A stretch of DNA of 64,000 nucleotides from contig NZ_JACHGV010000002.1 of the NCBI RefSeq assembly GCF_014202475.1, forward strand, positions 767,102 to 831,101, read 5' to 3'. Shown piece after piece: positions 23,444 to 31,859 of this stretch. The DNA comes from Streptomyces paradoxus. GTDB taxonomy: Bacteria > Actinomycetota > Actinomycetes > Streptomycetales > Streptomycetaceae. Within the stretch, counting starts at the first letter, position 1, and each line of letters begins with the position of its first letter. The notes beneath the pieces were generated by a model. The model saw only the letters and a list, made by a program, of their open reading frames with translations. It did not search any database and had not been told where the DNA came from. Position numbers and translations under genes: made by a program.

Positions 23444-25051
23444 TCACCGACCGCCGGCCGCAGGCCACGGCACTTGGGGCGACCGGTAATAGTCGATCCC
23501 CAGGGCGTCCCACCGCTCAGCCTGCGCGGCAAGCCGAACCTTGTACCGCTCCCAGTCGTGAGAAGCCGCCGACGACCACCCCAGCTCGGCAACACCGGGC
23601 AACCGCGGAAACGCCATGTACTCGATGTGCCGGGAATTCTCCAGCGTCTCCGACCACATCGGCGCCTCGACCCCCCGCACCGCATCCCCCGGCACCCCCG
23701 GCAGATACGCCCCGGGATCCCAGTCGTACGACCGCCGCACCTCGACATACCCCGCCCAGGACAGCCCCAGCGGCGTCTCCTTCGTGTACTTCATGTCGAG
23801 ATACACCCGGTCGGCCGGAGACAGGATCAGTCCCGTCCCGTTCCGCGCGGCCTTCGCGACCCGCTCCTTCTCCTCGGCACTGGTGCCGTCGAGCCCCCAG
23901 TACTGCGCGAGAGCGCCCGGCGCCGGGGTCGCCCCGGTCAGCTGGTGCCACCCGACCACGGTCTTGCCGTACTGCGCGACGACCGGCTGCACCCGGTCCA
24001 TGAACGTCACGTAGTCCTCGTGGCTCGTGGAGTGCGCCTCGTCGCCCCCGATGTGGAGGTACCTGCCCGGCGTGAGCGCGGCGAGTTCCCGGATCACGTC
24101 GTCCACGAAGTCATACGTGATCTCCTTGCCGACGCACAGCGAGCTGAAGCCGACCTCGGTGCCGGTGTACAGCGGCGGCGCCACGCCGTCGCAGTTCAGG
24201 TCGGCGTACGAAGCCAGCGCCGCATTCGTGTGGCCGGGCATGTCGATCTCGGGCACGACCTCCAGATGGCGCGAGCCGGCGTACCGCACGATCTCCTTGT
24301 AGTCGGCCTTCGTGTAGAAGCCGCCGGGCCCGCCGCCGACCTGCGTCGAACCGCCGTAGGTCGCGAGCCGCGGCCAGGAGTCGACGGCGATCCGCCAGCC
24401 CTGGTCGTCGCTGAGGTGCAGATGCAGCTTGTTGATCTTGTAGAGGGCCAGCTGGTCGATGTAGCGCTTGACCTGGTCGACGGTGAAGAAGTGCCGGGAG
24501 ACGTCGAGCATGGCGCCGCGCCAGCCGTAGCGGGGGGTGTCCTTGATCGTGCCGCCCGCGACCAGCCACGGGCCGGGCTGGACGGAGTCCCTCTCGACGC
24601 CCGCGGGCAGGAGCTGGCGCAGGGTCTGGACGCCGTGGAAAAGCCCGGCGGGCCGGGCGGCGGTGATGGTGACGCCGCCCCGGCCGCTGTCGAGCCGGTA
24701 CCCCTCGGCGCCGAAGGGACCCTCGGCGATGCGCAGCCGGATGCCGCCCGCGCCCTGGGCGGTGACCGGGAGGCGGTAGCCGGTCGAGGGGCGCAGGATC
24801 CTCGCGAGGTACTCGCCGACACCCCGGGTCTCGCGGGAACCGTCGACGCGGATGTGCGTGCCGCGGGTGATCCGGTACGGGGATCCGCCCGGGTCCGCCG
24901 ACGCGGGCGCGGGGACCACCCGGTCGAGCGGGGTGGGCGATGCCGCCGGTGCGGGAGCGGCCCCGGTCACCGAGGCGGTCATCGCGACCAGCAGCAGGGA
25001 GCCGAGAAGGCGGAGCGTTCTGGGGTGCTGTCTCACACGGCCATCTCTCAC
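23444..25051 (-). CDS. Secreted beta-N-acetylhexosaminidase (GH20)
   Basis: A 535-residue exported glycosidase that releases N-acetylglucosamine from chitin oligomers. The N-terminus is a Sec signal (LRLLGSLLLVAMTASVTGAAPAPAA). An N-terminal GH20b domain (about 45-170) precedes the catalytic barrel with DVSRHFF, KINKLHLHLSDDQGWRI, VVPEIDMPGHTNAAL and the catalytic Asp-Glu pair in HIGGDEAHS (near residues 336-337). The start is a GTG with GAAGGGA upstream; no ATG is available before the signal. A DasR-like dre site lies about 33-48 bases upstream, matching GlcNAc-linked control. Confidence 0.93.
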   Translation of the reverse strand: MRDGRVRQHPRTLRLLGSLLLVAMTASVTGAAPAPAASPTPLDRVVPAPASADPGGSPYRITRGTHIRVDGSRETRGVGEYLARILRPSTGYRLPVTAQGAGGIRLRIAEGPFGAEGYRLDSGRGGVTITAARPAGLFHGVQTLRQLLPAGVERDSVQPGPWLVAGGTIKDTPRYGWRGAMLDVSRHFFTVDQVKRYIDQLALYKINKLHLHLSDDQGWRIAVDSWPRLATYGGSTQVGGGPGGFYTKADYKEIVRYAGSRHLEVVPEIDMPGHTNAALASYADLNCDGVAPPLYTGTEVGFSSLCVGKEITYDFVDDVIRELAALTPGRYLHIGGDEAHSTSHEDYVTFMDRVQPVVAQYGKTVVGWHQLTGATPAPGALAQYWGLDGTSAEEKERVAKAARNGTGLILSPADRVYLDMKYTKETPLGLSWAGYVEVRRSYDWDPGAYLPGVPGDAVRGVEAPMWSETLENSRHIEYMAFPRLPGVAELGWSSAASHDWERYKVRLAAQAERWDALGIDYYRSPQVPWPAAGGR

Positions 25052-25083
25052 AAGCGTGTCCCTTCACGAGCCGTTGAGCTCCA

Positions 25084-25099
25084 GGAGGTCTGGACCACT
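25084..25099 (-). promoter_or_regulatory. DasR-like operator (dre) upstream of the GH20 gene
   Basis: Read on the minus strand, AGTGGTCCAGACCTCC matches the dre consensus AGTGGTCTAGACCACT at 13 of 16 positions, including the GGTC and AGACC core. It lies 33-48 bases upstream of the hexosaminidase GTG and within the divergent gap to the gene at 25131. DasR, the GntR-type GlcNAc regulator, is known to bind such sites near chitinolytic genes. Confidence 0.75.
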
Positions 25100-25130
25100 C
25101 TCTCGTGAGACGGGTGGAACAATCCACCCC

Positions 25131-26015
25131 ATGGCGGAAATCATCCAGAAGGACGGCACATGGGCCTTCGACGGGGACGCACTGCGGCTGACTCCGGGAC
25201 GGGACAAGAACGTCAGCCTGTTACGCAAGGAGCTGGGTGAACTGGTCGTGCCGCTGGGGGCGTTGGCCGGCATCTCGCTGGAGCAGGGCAAGAAGGCCGG
25301 GCGGCTCAGGCTGCGGCTTCGTGACGGCGCCGACCCGCTGCTGCACGCCACCGGCGGCCGGCTCACCGAGCCCCACGACCCGTACCAGCTGATCGTGGAG
25401 TCCGACCGGTACGGCGTCGCGGAGTACTTCGTGGACGAGGTCCGCAGCGCCCTGCTCCTCGACCAGGTCCCCGCCGGGCCGGTCGACGCGTACCTGCTGC
25501 CGGGCCCCTCCGTCCCCCTGTCGGTGTCCGCCGGGGACGGCACCGCCGGTTTCGACGGCGAGCGCATACGCCTGGAGTGGAACTGGAAGACGGAGGACGC
25601 CAAGGCCGCCGCCGGCGCCCGCACGCTGGCGCTCGCCGACATCACGGGCGTGGAGTGGCACCCGGCGGCCGGTCTGGAGAACGGCCATCTGCGCTTCACC
25701 GTGCGGCACGCGCCCACCAAGACGCCGCCCAAGTACGACCCCAACGCCGTGGAGCTGTGGGGCTTCAAGAAGGACCCGCTGATGGCGCTGGTCGCGGCGG
25801 CGGTCCAGGCCAGGCTTCCGCACCCGGCCCGGTCCGCCGACGACGACCCGGTGGACGCGCGGCCGGCACTGCCTTCCGCTCCGGCCGCGTCCGCCGAGGA
25901 CGATCACGACGCCCTGCTGCGCCGCCTGCGCGAGCTCGGTGATCTGCACCGCTCGGGCGTGCTGACGGACGAGGAGTTCGCCCTGGCCAAGCAGGCGGTC
26001 CTCAAGCGGATGTAG
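25131..26015 (+). CDS. DUF4429 tandem-domain protein with C-terminal SHOCT motif
   Basis: A 294-residue cytoplasmic protein. Two related beta-rich DUF4429 units occupy about 1-105 (GTWAFDGDALRLTPG, then IPLGAL-like segments and GRLRLRLRDGADPLL) and about 130-235 (GTAGFDGERIRLEWNWKTED, then GHLRFTVRHAP). An acidic linker leads to a SHOCT short C-terminal domain (LLRRLRELGDLHRSGVLTDEEFALAKQAVL). The biological role is unknown; both modules resemble lipid/PH-like or oligomerisation domains. Codon 31 is TTA (25221-25223), so translation probably needs the bldA tRNA. The ATG at 25131 is supported by motif position; the longer frame is a shadow. Confidence 0.85.
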   Translation: MAEIIQKDGTWAFDGDALRLTPGRDKNVSLLRKELGELVVPLGALAGISLEQGKKAGRLRLRLRDGADPLLHATGGRLTEPHDPYQLIVESDRYGVAEYFVDEVRSALLLDQVPAGPVDAYLLPGPSVPLSVSAGDGTAGFDGERIRLEWNWKTEDAKAAAGARTLALADITGVEWHPAAGLENGHLRFTVRHAPTKTPPKYDPNAVELWGFKKDPLMALVAAAVQARLPHPARSADDDPVDARPALPSAPAASAEDDHDALLRRLRELGDLHRSGVLTDEEFALAKQAVLKRM

Positions 26016-26024
26016 GACGCGCGC

Positions 26025-27605
26025 CTACTTCGCCCGGCGGGCCACCGTGAAGTGGTCGACCTGGTCACCGTTCTCGGCGATGCCGCGCACCGTCAGCGTG
26101 GCCAGGCGTCCCGTCGGCGCGGGGGTGACGTCGACGCGCAGGAAGGAGTAGTCGAGGTAGCGCACCCGTGACCAGGCGACGGTCTCGTTCTGCTTGCCGC
26201 CCTTGACGTTGACGAACGAGGCCACGGACTCCACGTCGTGCTCGTTGCCCTCGTACGACAGCGGGGCGCTGAAGGCGTAGAGACTGCGCCCGGCCGCACC
26301 GGCCGTCACGTAGACCACGCCCTCGGTCTCGGGGTAGGCCGTGCCGCCGATCGGGAGTTTTTTGGCGACCTTGTCGCCCTTGATCACGTCGGTGCGCTCG
26401 TACTGGTGGTTGTGGCCGTTGATGACCAGGTCCACGGTGTACTTCTCGAACAGCGGCACCCACTCCTGCCGCACCCCTCCCTCGGAGGCGTGGGAGGTGG
26501 AGGTGCAGTAGGCGCAGTGGTGGAAGAACACGACGATGAAGTCGATGTCGTGCGCGGCCCGGTACTTCCTGAGCTGGGCTTCCAGCCACGTGGTCTGGGT
26601 GCCGCCGGAGATGCCCAGGTTGGCCGGGATCTCGAAGGAGATGTCGTTGGCGTCGAGCGAGATGACGGCCGTGTTGCCGTGGATGAAGGAGTAGACACCC
26701 GGGAGGTTCTTCCTGTCGGGGCCGTTGTCCGGGAGGGTCCAGCGGGCCTCCTCGCCGCCGTAGCCGTTGGGCGAGTACCAGGCCTCCATGTCGTGGTTGC
26801 CGAAGGCGGGCATCCACGGCACGGACTTGGCGACGGACTCCGTCTGGGCGAGGAACTGGTCCCAGATCCGCGAGTCGAAGCCGGTGTCGTCGGTCCTGCC
26901 CTGGCCGGCCGGGTCGCCGTACGCGATGTCGCCCGCGTGCAGGTGGAACGCCGGGTTCTGGCCGAGCAGCAGGCTGTTGTTGGCGAGCGCGTGGTAGCTG
27001 ACGCCCTCGTCGCCGAAGGCCGTGAAGGTGAACGGTTTCTTGTGCGCGGGGGCGGTGGTGAAGGTGCCGAGGGTGCCCAGCAGGTGCGGCTCGGCCGGGT
27101 CGAAGCCCTGGTGGCCGACGCCGTAGTAGTACGTCCGGCCCGGGCGCAGGTGGGTCAGCCTGGCGTGGACGTAGTACTGGGTGTGGTTGCCGCTCGCGCC
27201 GACACCGGCCGGGGTGAAGAGGGTGCGGACCTCGGCGTCGATCCTGCGGGAGAGGTCCGTGGGGTGGGCGCCGATGCGGATGAACGGCTTCTTGACGGCT
27301 ACCGGGACCTGCCAGGAGACGGTCATCTCCGTGCGCGGGTCGGTGCCGTAGGCGAGGTGGCGGCCGAAGGGGGCGACGAGCGCGCCGTCGACGGTCTCGG
27401 TGGCGGGGGCGGTGCGGGCGGTCGGTACGGCCGCCTGTGCGGTGGCGCCCGGCACGAAGGCGCCACCCGCGACGGCGCCGAGTGTGACGGCTCCGCCTCT
27501 GATCATCGTGCGCCGGGAGAACCGGGTGCGCAGGTACTCGTGCTGCTCGGCCATGCTCATGCGCTCGGCGAGCCGCTCGGGTACGCCCATACGAGGAGTG
27601 TCCAT
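26025..27605 (-). CDS. Tat-exported purple acid phosphatase-like metallophosphoesterase
   Basis: A phosphoesterase of about 526 residues. The N-terminus carries a twin-arginine signal (FSRRTMIRGGAVTLGAVAGG) ending near FVPGATAQAA. A fibronectin-like PAP N-terminal domain follows (DPRTEMTVSWQVPV, RLTHLRPGRTYYYGV). The metallophosphoesterase core shows FTAFGDEG, LHAGDIAYGDP, FGNHDME, FFHHCAYCTS and VINGHNHQYERT, which supply the dinuclear metal ligands. It probably recovers phosphate outside the cell (inference). I chose the ATG at 27605; a TTG at 27614 has a better-placed GAGG and is an alternative. Confidence 0.9.
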   Translation of the reverse strand: MDTPRMGVPERLAERMSMAEQHEYLRTRFSRRTMIRGGAVTLGAVAGGAFVPGATAQAAVPTARTAPATETVDGALVAPFGRHLAYGTDPRTEMTVSWQVPVAVKKPFIRIGAHPTDLSRRIDAEVRTLFTPAGVGASGNHTQYYVHARLTHLRPGRTYYYGVGHQGFDPAEPHLLGTLGTFTTAPAHKKPFTFTAFGDEGVSYHALANNSLLLGQNPAFHLHAGDIAYGDPAGQGRTDDTGFDSRIWDQFLAQTESVAKSVPWMPAFGNHDMEAWYSPNGYGGEEARWTLPDNGPDRKNLPGVYSFIHGNTAVISLDANDISFEIPANLGISGGTQTTWLEAQLRKYRAAHDIDFIVVFFHHCAYCTSTSHASEGGVRQEWVPLFEKYTVDLVINGHNHQYERTDVIKGDKVAKKLPIGGTAYPETEGVVYVTAGAAGRSLYAFSAPLSYEGNEHDVESVASFVNVKGGKQNETVAWSRVRYLDYSFLRVDVTPAPTGRLATLTVRGIAENGDQVDHFTVARRAK

Positions 27606-27776
27606 GGCGTCCAAAAATCGACGCCTCGGGCAACGGAATGCCGGACATCCGGTGGACGCCTCACGAACAGGCGCTCATGACACGTTCAACGTTCCCCCAA
27701 GGGATCCCAACAGGCGCTTGCCCGAAAACGGGCAGAATTCTTGCGAAAGAGTCGCCGGTACCCCAGGATCTAGCGA

Positions 27777-28034
27777 GTGCACGACGAACTCGTTGATCAT
27801 CTGACGCGGTCCACCGCCCTCGGCCGGGGCGAGGCGCTGCGTGTGATCCAGGACGTGCTCGCCTACTTCGACGAGACGACCGAGGAGTACGTCCGTCGCC
27901 GCCACCGCGAGCTCCAGGCCCAGGGCCTGGTGAACGCGGCGATCTTCGAGCGGATCGAGGCGGACCTCAAATACCGCGCGGTGGCCCCGCCGGAGCTCTC
28001 GCTCCGGCAGCTGCGGCGCATCGTCTACGGCTAG
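27777..28034 (+). CDS. Small conserved protein preceding glmS, unknown function
   Basis: An 85-residue soluble, charged, mostly helical protein (DELVDHLTRSTALGRGEALRVI, then EEYVRRRHRELQAQG). It has no signal peptide or membrane segment and I recognise no domain. The start is a GTG; there is no strong ribosome site. Its stop lies 12 bases before glmS, so the two are probably co-transcribed. Confidence 0.7.
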   Translation: MHDELVDHLTRSTALGRGEALRVIQDVLAYFDETTEEYVRRRHRELQAQGLVNAAIFERIEADLKYRAVAPPELSLRQLRRIVYG

Positions 28035-28046
28035 GAATACGTATAT

Positions 28047-29864
28047 ATGTGCGGAATCGTCGGTTACATCGGGAAGCGTGACGTCGCGCCCCTCCTCCTG
28101 GAGGGCCTCCAGCGGCTGGAGTACCGCGGCTACGACTCCGCGGGCATCGTCGTCACGTCCCCGAAGGCGTCCGGCCTGAAGATGGTCAAGGCCAAGGGCC
28201 GCGTCCGTGACCTGGAGGCGAAGGTCCCGGCCCGCTTCAAGGGCACGACCGGCATCGCCCACACCCGCTGGGCGACCCACGGCGCCCCGTCGGATGTCAA
28301 CGCCCACCCGCACATGTCGGCCGACGACAAGGTCGCCGTCGTGCACAACGGCATCATCGACAACGCCTCCGACCTGCGCCGCAAGCTGGAGGCGGACGGC
28401 GTCGAGTTCCTCTCCGAGACCGACACCGAGGTCCTGACCCACCTCATCGCCCGCTCGCAGGCGACCAAGCTGGAGGACAAGGTCCGCGAGACCCTCCGGC
28501 TCGTGGAGGGCACGTACGGCATCGCCGTCATGCACGCCGACTTCCCCGACCGGATCGTGGTCGCCCGCAACGGTTCCCCGGTCGTCCTCGGCATCGGCGA
28601 GAAGGAGATGTTCGTCGCGTCGGACATCGCCGCGCTGGTCGCTCACACCCGCCAGATCGTCACCCTCGACGACGGCGAGATGGCCACCCTCAAGGCCGAC
28701 GACTTCCGCACCTACACCACCGAGGGCACCCGCACCACCGCCGAGCCCACCACCGTCGAGTGGGAGGCCGCCTCCTACGACATGGGCGGCCACGACACCT
28801 ACATGCACAAGGAGATCCACGAGCAGGCCGACGCCGTGGACCGCGTGCTGCGCGGCCGCATCGACGACCGCTTCTCCACCGTGCACCTGGGCGGCCTGAA
28901 CCTCGACGCCCGCGAGGCCCGGCGGATCCGCCGCGTGAAGATCCTCGGCTGCGGCACCTCGTACCACGCGGGCATGATCGGCGCCCAGATGATCGAGGAG
29001 CTGGCCCGCATCCCCGCCGACGCCGAGCCGGCCTCGGAGTTCCGCTACCGCAACGCGGTCGTCGACCCCGACACCCTCTACGTCGCGGTCTCCCAGTCGG
29101 GCGAGACCTACGACGTGCTGGCCGCCGTGCAGGAGCTGAAGCGCAAGGGCGCGCGCGTCCTGGGCGTGGTGAACGTGGTCGGCTCGGCGATCGCCCGTGA
29201 GGCGGACGGCGGCATCTACGTGCACGCCGGACCCGAGGTCTGCGTCGTCTCCACCAAGTGCTTCACCAACACCACGGTCGCCTTCGCCCTCCTCGCCCTC
29301 CACCTCGGCCGCACCCGTGACCTCTCCGTCCGGGACGGCAAGCGGATCATCGAGGGCCTGCGCAAGCTGCCCGCGCAGATCGCCGAGATCATGGAGCAGG
29401 AGGAGGACGTCAAGAAGCTGGCCCAGCAGTTCGCCGAGGCCCGCTCGATGCTCTTCATCGGCCGCGTCCGGGGCTATCCGGTGGCCCGTGAGGCCTCCCT
29501 GAAGCTCAAGGAGGTCTCCTACATCCACGCCGAGGCCTACCCCGCCTCGGAGCTCAAGCACGGCCCGCTGGCCCTCATCGAGCCGGCCCTCCCGACGGTC
29601 GCGATCGTCCCCGACGACGACCTCCTGGAGAAGAACCGCGCCGCCATGGAGGAGATCAAGGCCCGCAGCGGCAGGATCCTCGCGGTGGCCCACCAGCCCC
29701 AGGAGAAGGCGGACGAGACGATCGTCGTCCCGAAGAACGAGGACGAGCTGGACCCGATCCTGATGGGCATCCCGCTCCAGCTCCTGGCGTACCACACGGC
29801 CCTGGCGCTCGGCCGTGACATCGACAAGCCCCGCAACCTGGCCAAGTCGGTGACGGTGGAGTAG
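28047..29864 (+). CDS. glmS: Glutamine-fructose-6-phosphate aminotransferase
   Basis: A 605-residue enzyme making glucosamine-6-phosphate for peptidoglycan precursors. Residues about 1-215 are the Ntn glutaminase domain, starting MCGIVGYIG with the nucleophile Cys2 and containing RWATHGAPSDVNAHPH. Two SIS isomerase domains follow (GCGTSYHAGMIG, SQSGETYDVLAAV; FIGRVRGYPVAREASLKLKE, AELKHGPLALIE-like SELKHG). The C-terminus KSVTVE is intact. The full length excludes a fragment. Streptomyces often carry two glmS copies; I cannot tell whether this is the sole one. No glmS ribozyme-like leader was seen. Confidence 0.95.
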   Translation: MCGIVGYIGKRDVAPLLLEGLQRLEYRGYDSAGIVVTSPKASGLKMVKAKGRVRDLEAKVPARFKGTTGIAHTRWATHGAPSDVNAHPHMSADDKVAVVHNGIIDNASDLRRKLEADGVEFLSETDTEVLTHLIARSQATKLEDKVRETLRLVEGTYGIAVMHADFPDRIVVARNGSPVVLGIGEKEMFVASDIAALVAHTRQIVTLDDGEMATLKADDFRTYTTEGTRTTAEPTTVEWEAASYDMGGHDTYMHKEIHEQADAVDRVLRGRIDDRFSTVHLGGLNLDAREARRIRRVKILGCGTSYHAGMIGAQMIEELARIPADAEPASEFRYRNAVVDPDTLYVAVSQSGETYDVLAAVQELKRKGARVLGVVNVVGSAIAREADGGIYVHAGPEVCVVSTKCFTNTTVAFALLALHLGRTRDLSVRDGKRIIEGLRKLPAQIAEIMEQEEDVKKLAQQFAEARSMLFIGRVRGYPVAREASLKLKEVSYIHAEAYPASELKHGPLALIEPALPTVAIVPDDDLLEKNRAAMEEIKARSGRILAVAHQPQEKADETIVVPKNEDELDPILMGIPLQLLAYHTALALGRDIDKPRNLAKSVTVE

Positions 29865-29872
29865 AGGCCTTC

Positions 29873-29922
29873 TTCTCAGGGGCGCGGGGAACGGCGCGAA
29901 CAACCCCAACGCACCTGCACAG
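29873..29922. repeat. Third copy of the CAGGGGCGCGGGGAAC intergenic repeat
   Basis: TTCTCAGGGGCGCGGGGAAC followed by GGCGCGAACAACCCCAACGC closely matches the copies at 23366-23439. It sits immediately after the glmS stop and just before the glmS terminator. Confidence 0.7.
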
Positions 29923-29936
29923 GCCGAACGATGAGG

Positions 29937-29979
29937 ACGGACCCCCACGTGCTGCCACCAAGCACAGGGGGTCCGTTTT
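29937..29979 (+). terminator. Rho-independent terminator of glmS
   Basis: ACGGACCCCC (29937-29946) pairs with GGGGGTCCGT (29967-29976), with an inner GTGCT/AGCAC stem, and is followed by TTTTC. The presence of a short T run makes this a classical intrinsic terminator. It faces the convergent gene ending at 30018. Confidence 0.9.
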
Positions 29980-30017
29980 CATCGCCGGGAAGCCGCCCAA
30001 CTCCCCGGCCCGCGCGG

Positions 30018-30578
30018 CTAACCGGTGGCCGTCACGCCCCGGCCGGCAGCACGCCGCGGAAGGGCCGTGGGCCAGTGCGCCGGCATCGCGGTCGCCGCAT
30101 ACCAGGCCACCGCCCCCGCGGCCACGGCGAACCACCCGCCCACCTTGGTGAGTCCGTCGTTGCCGGCGAACTCGGCGACCGCCATGAGCAGCAGCGCGAC
30201 GAAGAACAGCCCGTACATCACCTGACCGAGCTGCTCCCCGCCCGCGAGCGTCAGCGACAGCGCCGCCAGGGCGAACAACAGCAGGAACAGACCTGCCCCG
30301 TTGCCGGAGGCACCGTCGGACACGGCCCACGTGAACCACAGCGCCCCGAGCACCGAGAACGCCGTACCACCGACGCCGTCACCCTCCCGCAGGGCCACCA
30401 GCCCCGCGACGAAGAGCGCAATACCCCCCACGTACTGGGCGATTGATGAGGCGTCAGCGGCCGATACGCCGTCGATCACAGCGGTGTGCCCCAGCCCGAA
30501 GGCCAACAGGGTGATTCCCAGGGCGAGTCGACCGGCCACGGTCGTGATTCCGCTTCCCGCGGAGACGTCTTTGTCCAC
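30018..30578 (-). CDS. GPR1/FUN34/YaaH-like membrane protein
   Basis: A 186-residue protein with six hydrophobic segments. Several stretches resemble the acetate-uptake transporter family GPR1/FUN34/YaaH (SatP): LALGITLLAFGLGHTAVIDG, IAQYVGGIALFVAGLVALREGD followed by GGTAFSVLGALWFTWAVSDG. The signature NPAPLGL motif near the first helix is missing, so substrate transport is not assured. The start is a GTG with GGGAG upstream. It is convergent with glmS and separated by that gene's terminator. Confidence 0.75.
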   Translation of the reverse strand: MDKDVSAGSGITTVAGRLALGITLLAFGLGHTAVIDGVSAADASSIAQYVGGIALFVAGLVALREGDGVGGTAFSVLGALWFTWAVSDGASGNGAGLFLLLFALAALSLTLAGGEQLGQVMYGLFFVALLLMAVAEFAGNDGLTKVGGWFAVAAGAVAWYAATAMPAHWPTALPRRAAGRGVTATG

Positions 30579-30693
30579 GGCGGGCTCCCTTCGTGCATGT
30601 GCAGTTGTGCGGTGTCCCGTATATGCCCTTCACAAGGGCACAAACACCTTCTACGCACGAGTAGATTCGCGCGTCGCACGAAGGAACCGAGCG

Positions 30694-31221
30694 TCAGGGA
30701 ATGACGATGACGGGCCGCTGCGCCCGCTTGGCGAGGCGCCCCGCGACCGAGCCGAAGATGCGCCCCACGATGCCGTGGGTGGAGCCGACGACGATCGCGT
30801 CGGCCTCGTACTCCCGGCCGACCTCTTCGAGTTCGTGGCAGATGTCACCGCCGCGCTCGACCAGGATCCAGGGCACCTCGGCGAGGTAGTCCGCACAGGC
30901 CAGTTCGAGACCGAGCACCTCGGTGCGGTGGTCCGGCACGTCCACGAACACGGGCGGCTCGCAGCCGGCCCACACCGTGGTCGGCAGGCGGTTGGCGACG
31001 TGCACGATGATCAGGCCCGACCCGGAGCGGTGGGCCATGCCGATCGCGTACGCCAGGGCGCGCTCACTGGACGTGGAGCCGTCGAAGCCGACGACGACCC
31101 CGTGCTTGAAGGCGGGATCGCAGGAATGGCGTGGCTCTTCCGCCGCCAGGGGCTCGGCCGCCGTGGGATCGGCGACGGGCCGCTTGCGGTCCGCGGGTTC
31201 GAAGAATTCGTGACCGGCCAT
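30694..31221 (-). CDS. Universal stress protein (UspA family)
   Basis: A 175-residue protein with one Usp domain (about 40-175). It starts GVVVGFDGSTSSERALAYA and ends with the ATP-binding loop GSTHGIVGRIFGSVAGRL and PVIVIP, so it belongs to the nucleotide-binding subgroup (GX2GX9GS). The first 38 residues are an unstructured acidic/proline extension. The role is stress adaptation, but the partner is unknown. It is divergent from the small membrane-protein gene at 31527. Confidence 0.9.
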   Translation of the reverse strand: MAGHEFFEPADRKRPVADPTAAEPLAAEEPRHSCDPAFKHGVVVGFDGSTSSERALAYAIGMAHRSGSGLIIVHVANRLPTTVWAGCEPPVFVDVPDHRTEVLGLELACADYLAEVPWILVERGGDICHELEEVGREYEADAIVVGSTHGIVGRIFGSVAGRLAKRAQRPVIVIP

Positions 31222-31526
31222 GGCTGTCTCGGCGTTGTGATCCTTATATGGGGGACAACAGTGTGCGGCGGAGCTGTGTCCGGGAATGGTCTTCCCACCC
31301 CCATACCCTCAAGGGTACGGCGGCACGCCTCCTTAGCCCAGATCCCGCTCACGGTGCGCGCGGGTTCCAGGGAGCATGCACGAGGCACCGCCCGTAACGC
31401 AATGGTTGCTGCCCTGTACAGGCGGTTTGCACAGGATTCACTTACCCGCGGAGGTGATCGGGGCAACCAGTGACCGACGCCCCCGCCGCACGTTGAACCC
31501 CGAGAGTCACGCCACAGGGAGCACGC
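31222..31526. other. Divergent promoter region between usp and a small membrane-protein gene
   Basis: This 305-base gap has no credible gene. It should contain promoters for both flanking genes. A GGTTGC at about 31403 and GCAACC at about 31465 form a loose inverted repeat. I see no recognisable operator. Confidence 0.5.
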
Positions 31527-31859
31527 ATGTCCGGACCCCGCCCCGCCGCCGAGGCGGACCGCGCGACCCCGCCGCCGCGGGACACCGCGACGGATGTGGT
31601 TCGCTGGGCCGTCTTCAGCTGCCTGCTCGTCCCGGTGGTACTCCTCGCCTACGGCGCCTCTCTGGCCGGCGCCGCCGGCACGGCCCTCGGGCTCGCGGCC
31701 GTCACGGGCGCCTGCCGGGTCCTGCTGCGCCAGTCCGAGCGCGGCGCGGCCCGGCTCACGGCCGAGGACCGGGCACCCCACCGGGGCCGGCACCACCGCA
31801 CCGGAACCGGGTCCCACCGTGGCGGACGGCACACCGGAGGAGATACACCGGTCGGCTGA
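31527..31859 (+). CDS. Small membrane protein upstream of adpA, unknown function
   Basis: A 110-residue protein. A polar N-terminus (about 22 residues) precedes two adjacent hydrophobic segments at about residues 25-45 and 47-65, and the C-terminal 40 residues are His/Arg/Gly-rich (HRGRHHRTGTG, HRGGRHTGG) and likely cytoplasmic. No family recognised. It ends 377 bases before adpA on the same strand; whether transcription continues into adpA is unclear. Confidence 0.6.
   Translation: MSGPRPAAEADRATPPPRDTATDVVRWAVFSCLLVPVVLLAYGASLAGAAGTALGLAAVTGACRVLLRQSERGAARLTAEDRAPHRGRHHRTGTGSHRGGRHTGGDTPVG

Noticed and set aside
27606..28046. glmS ribozyme or riboswitch upstream of glmS
   Set aside because: No ribozyme core or long structured leader is visible; a small gene occupies most of the leader.
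27675..29948. 757-codon minus-strand frame over glmS
   Set aside because: Antisense of glmS; composition is a reverse-complement shadow with no domain.
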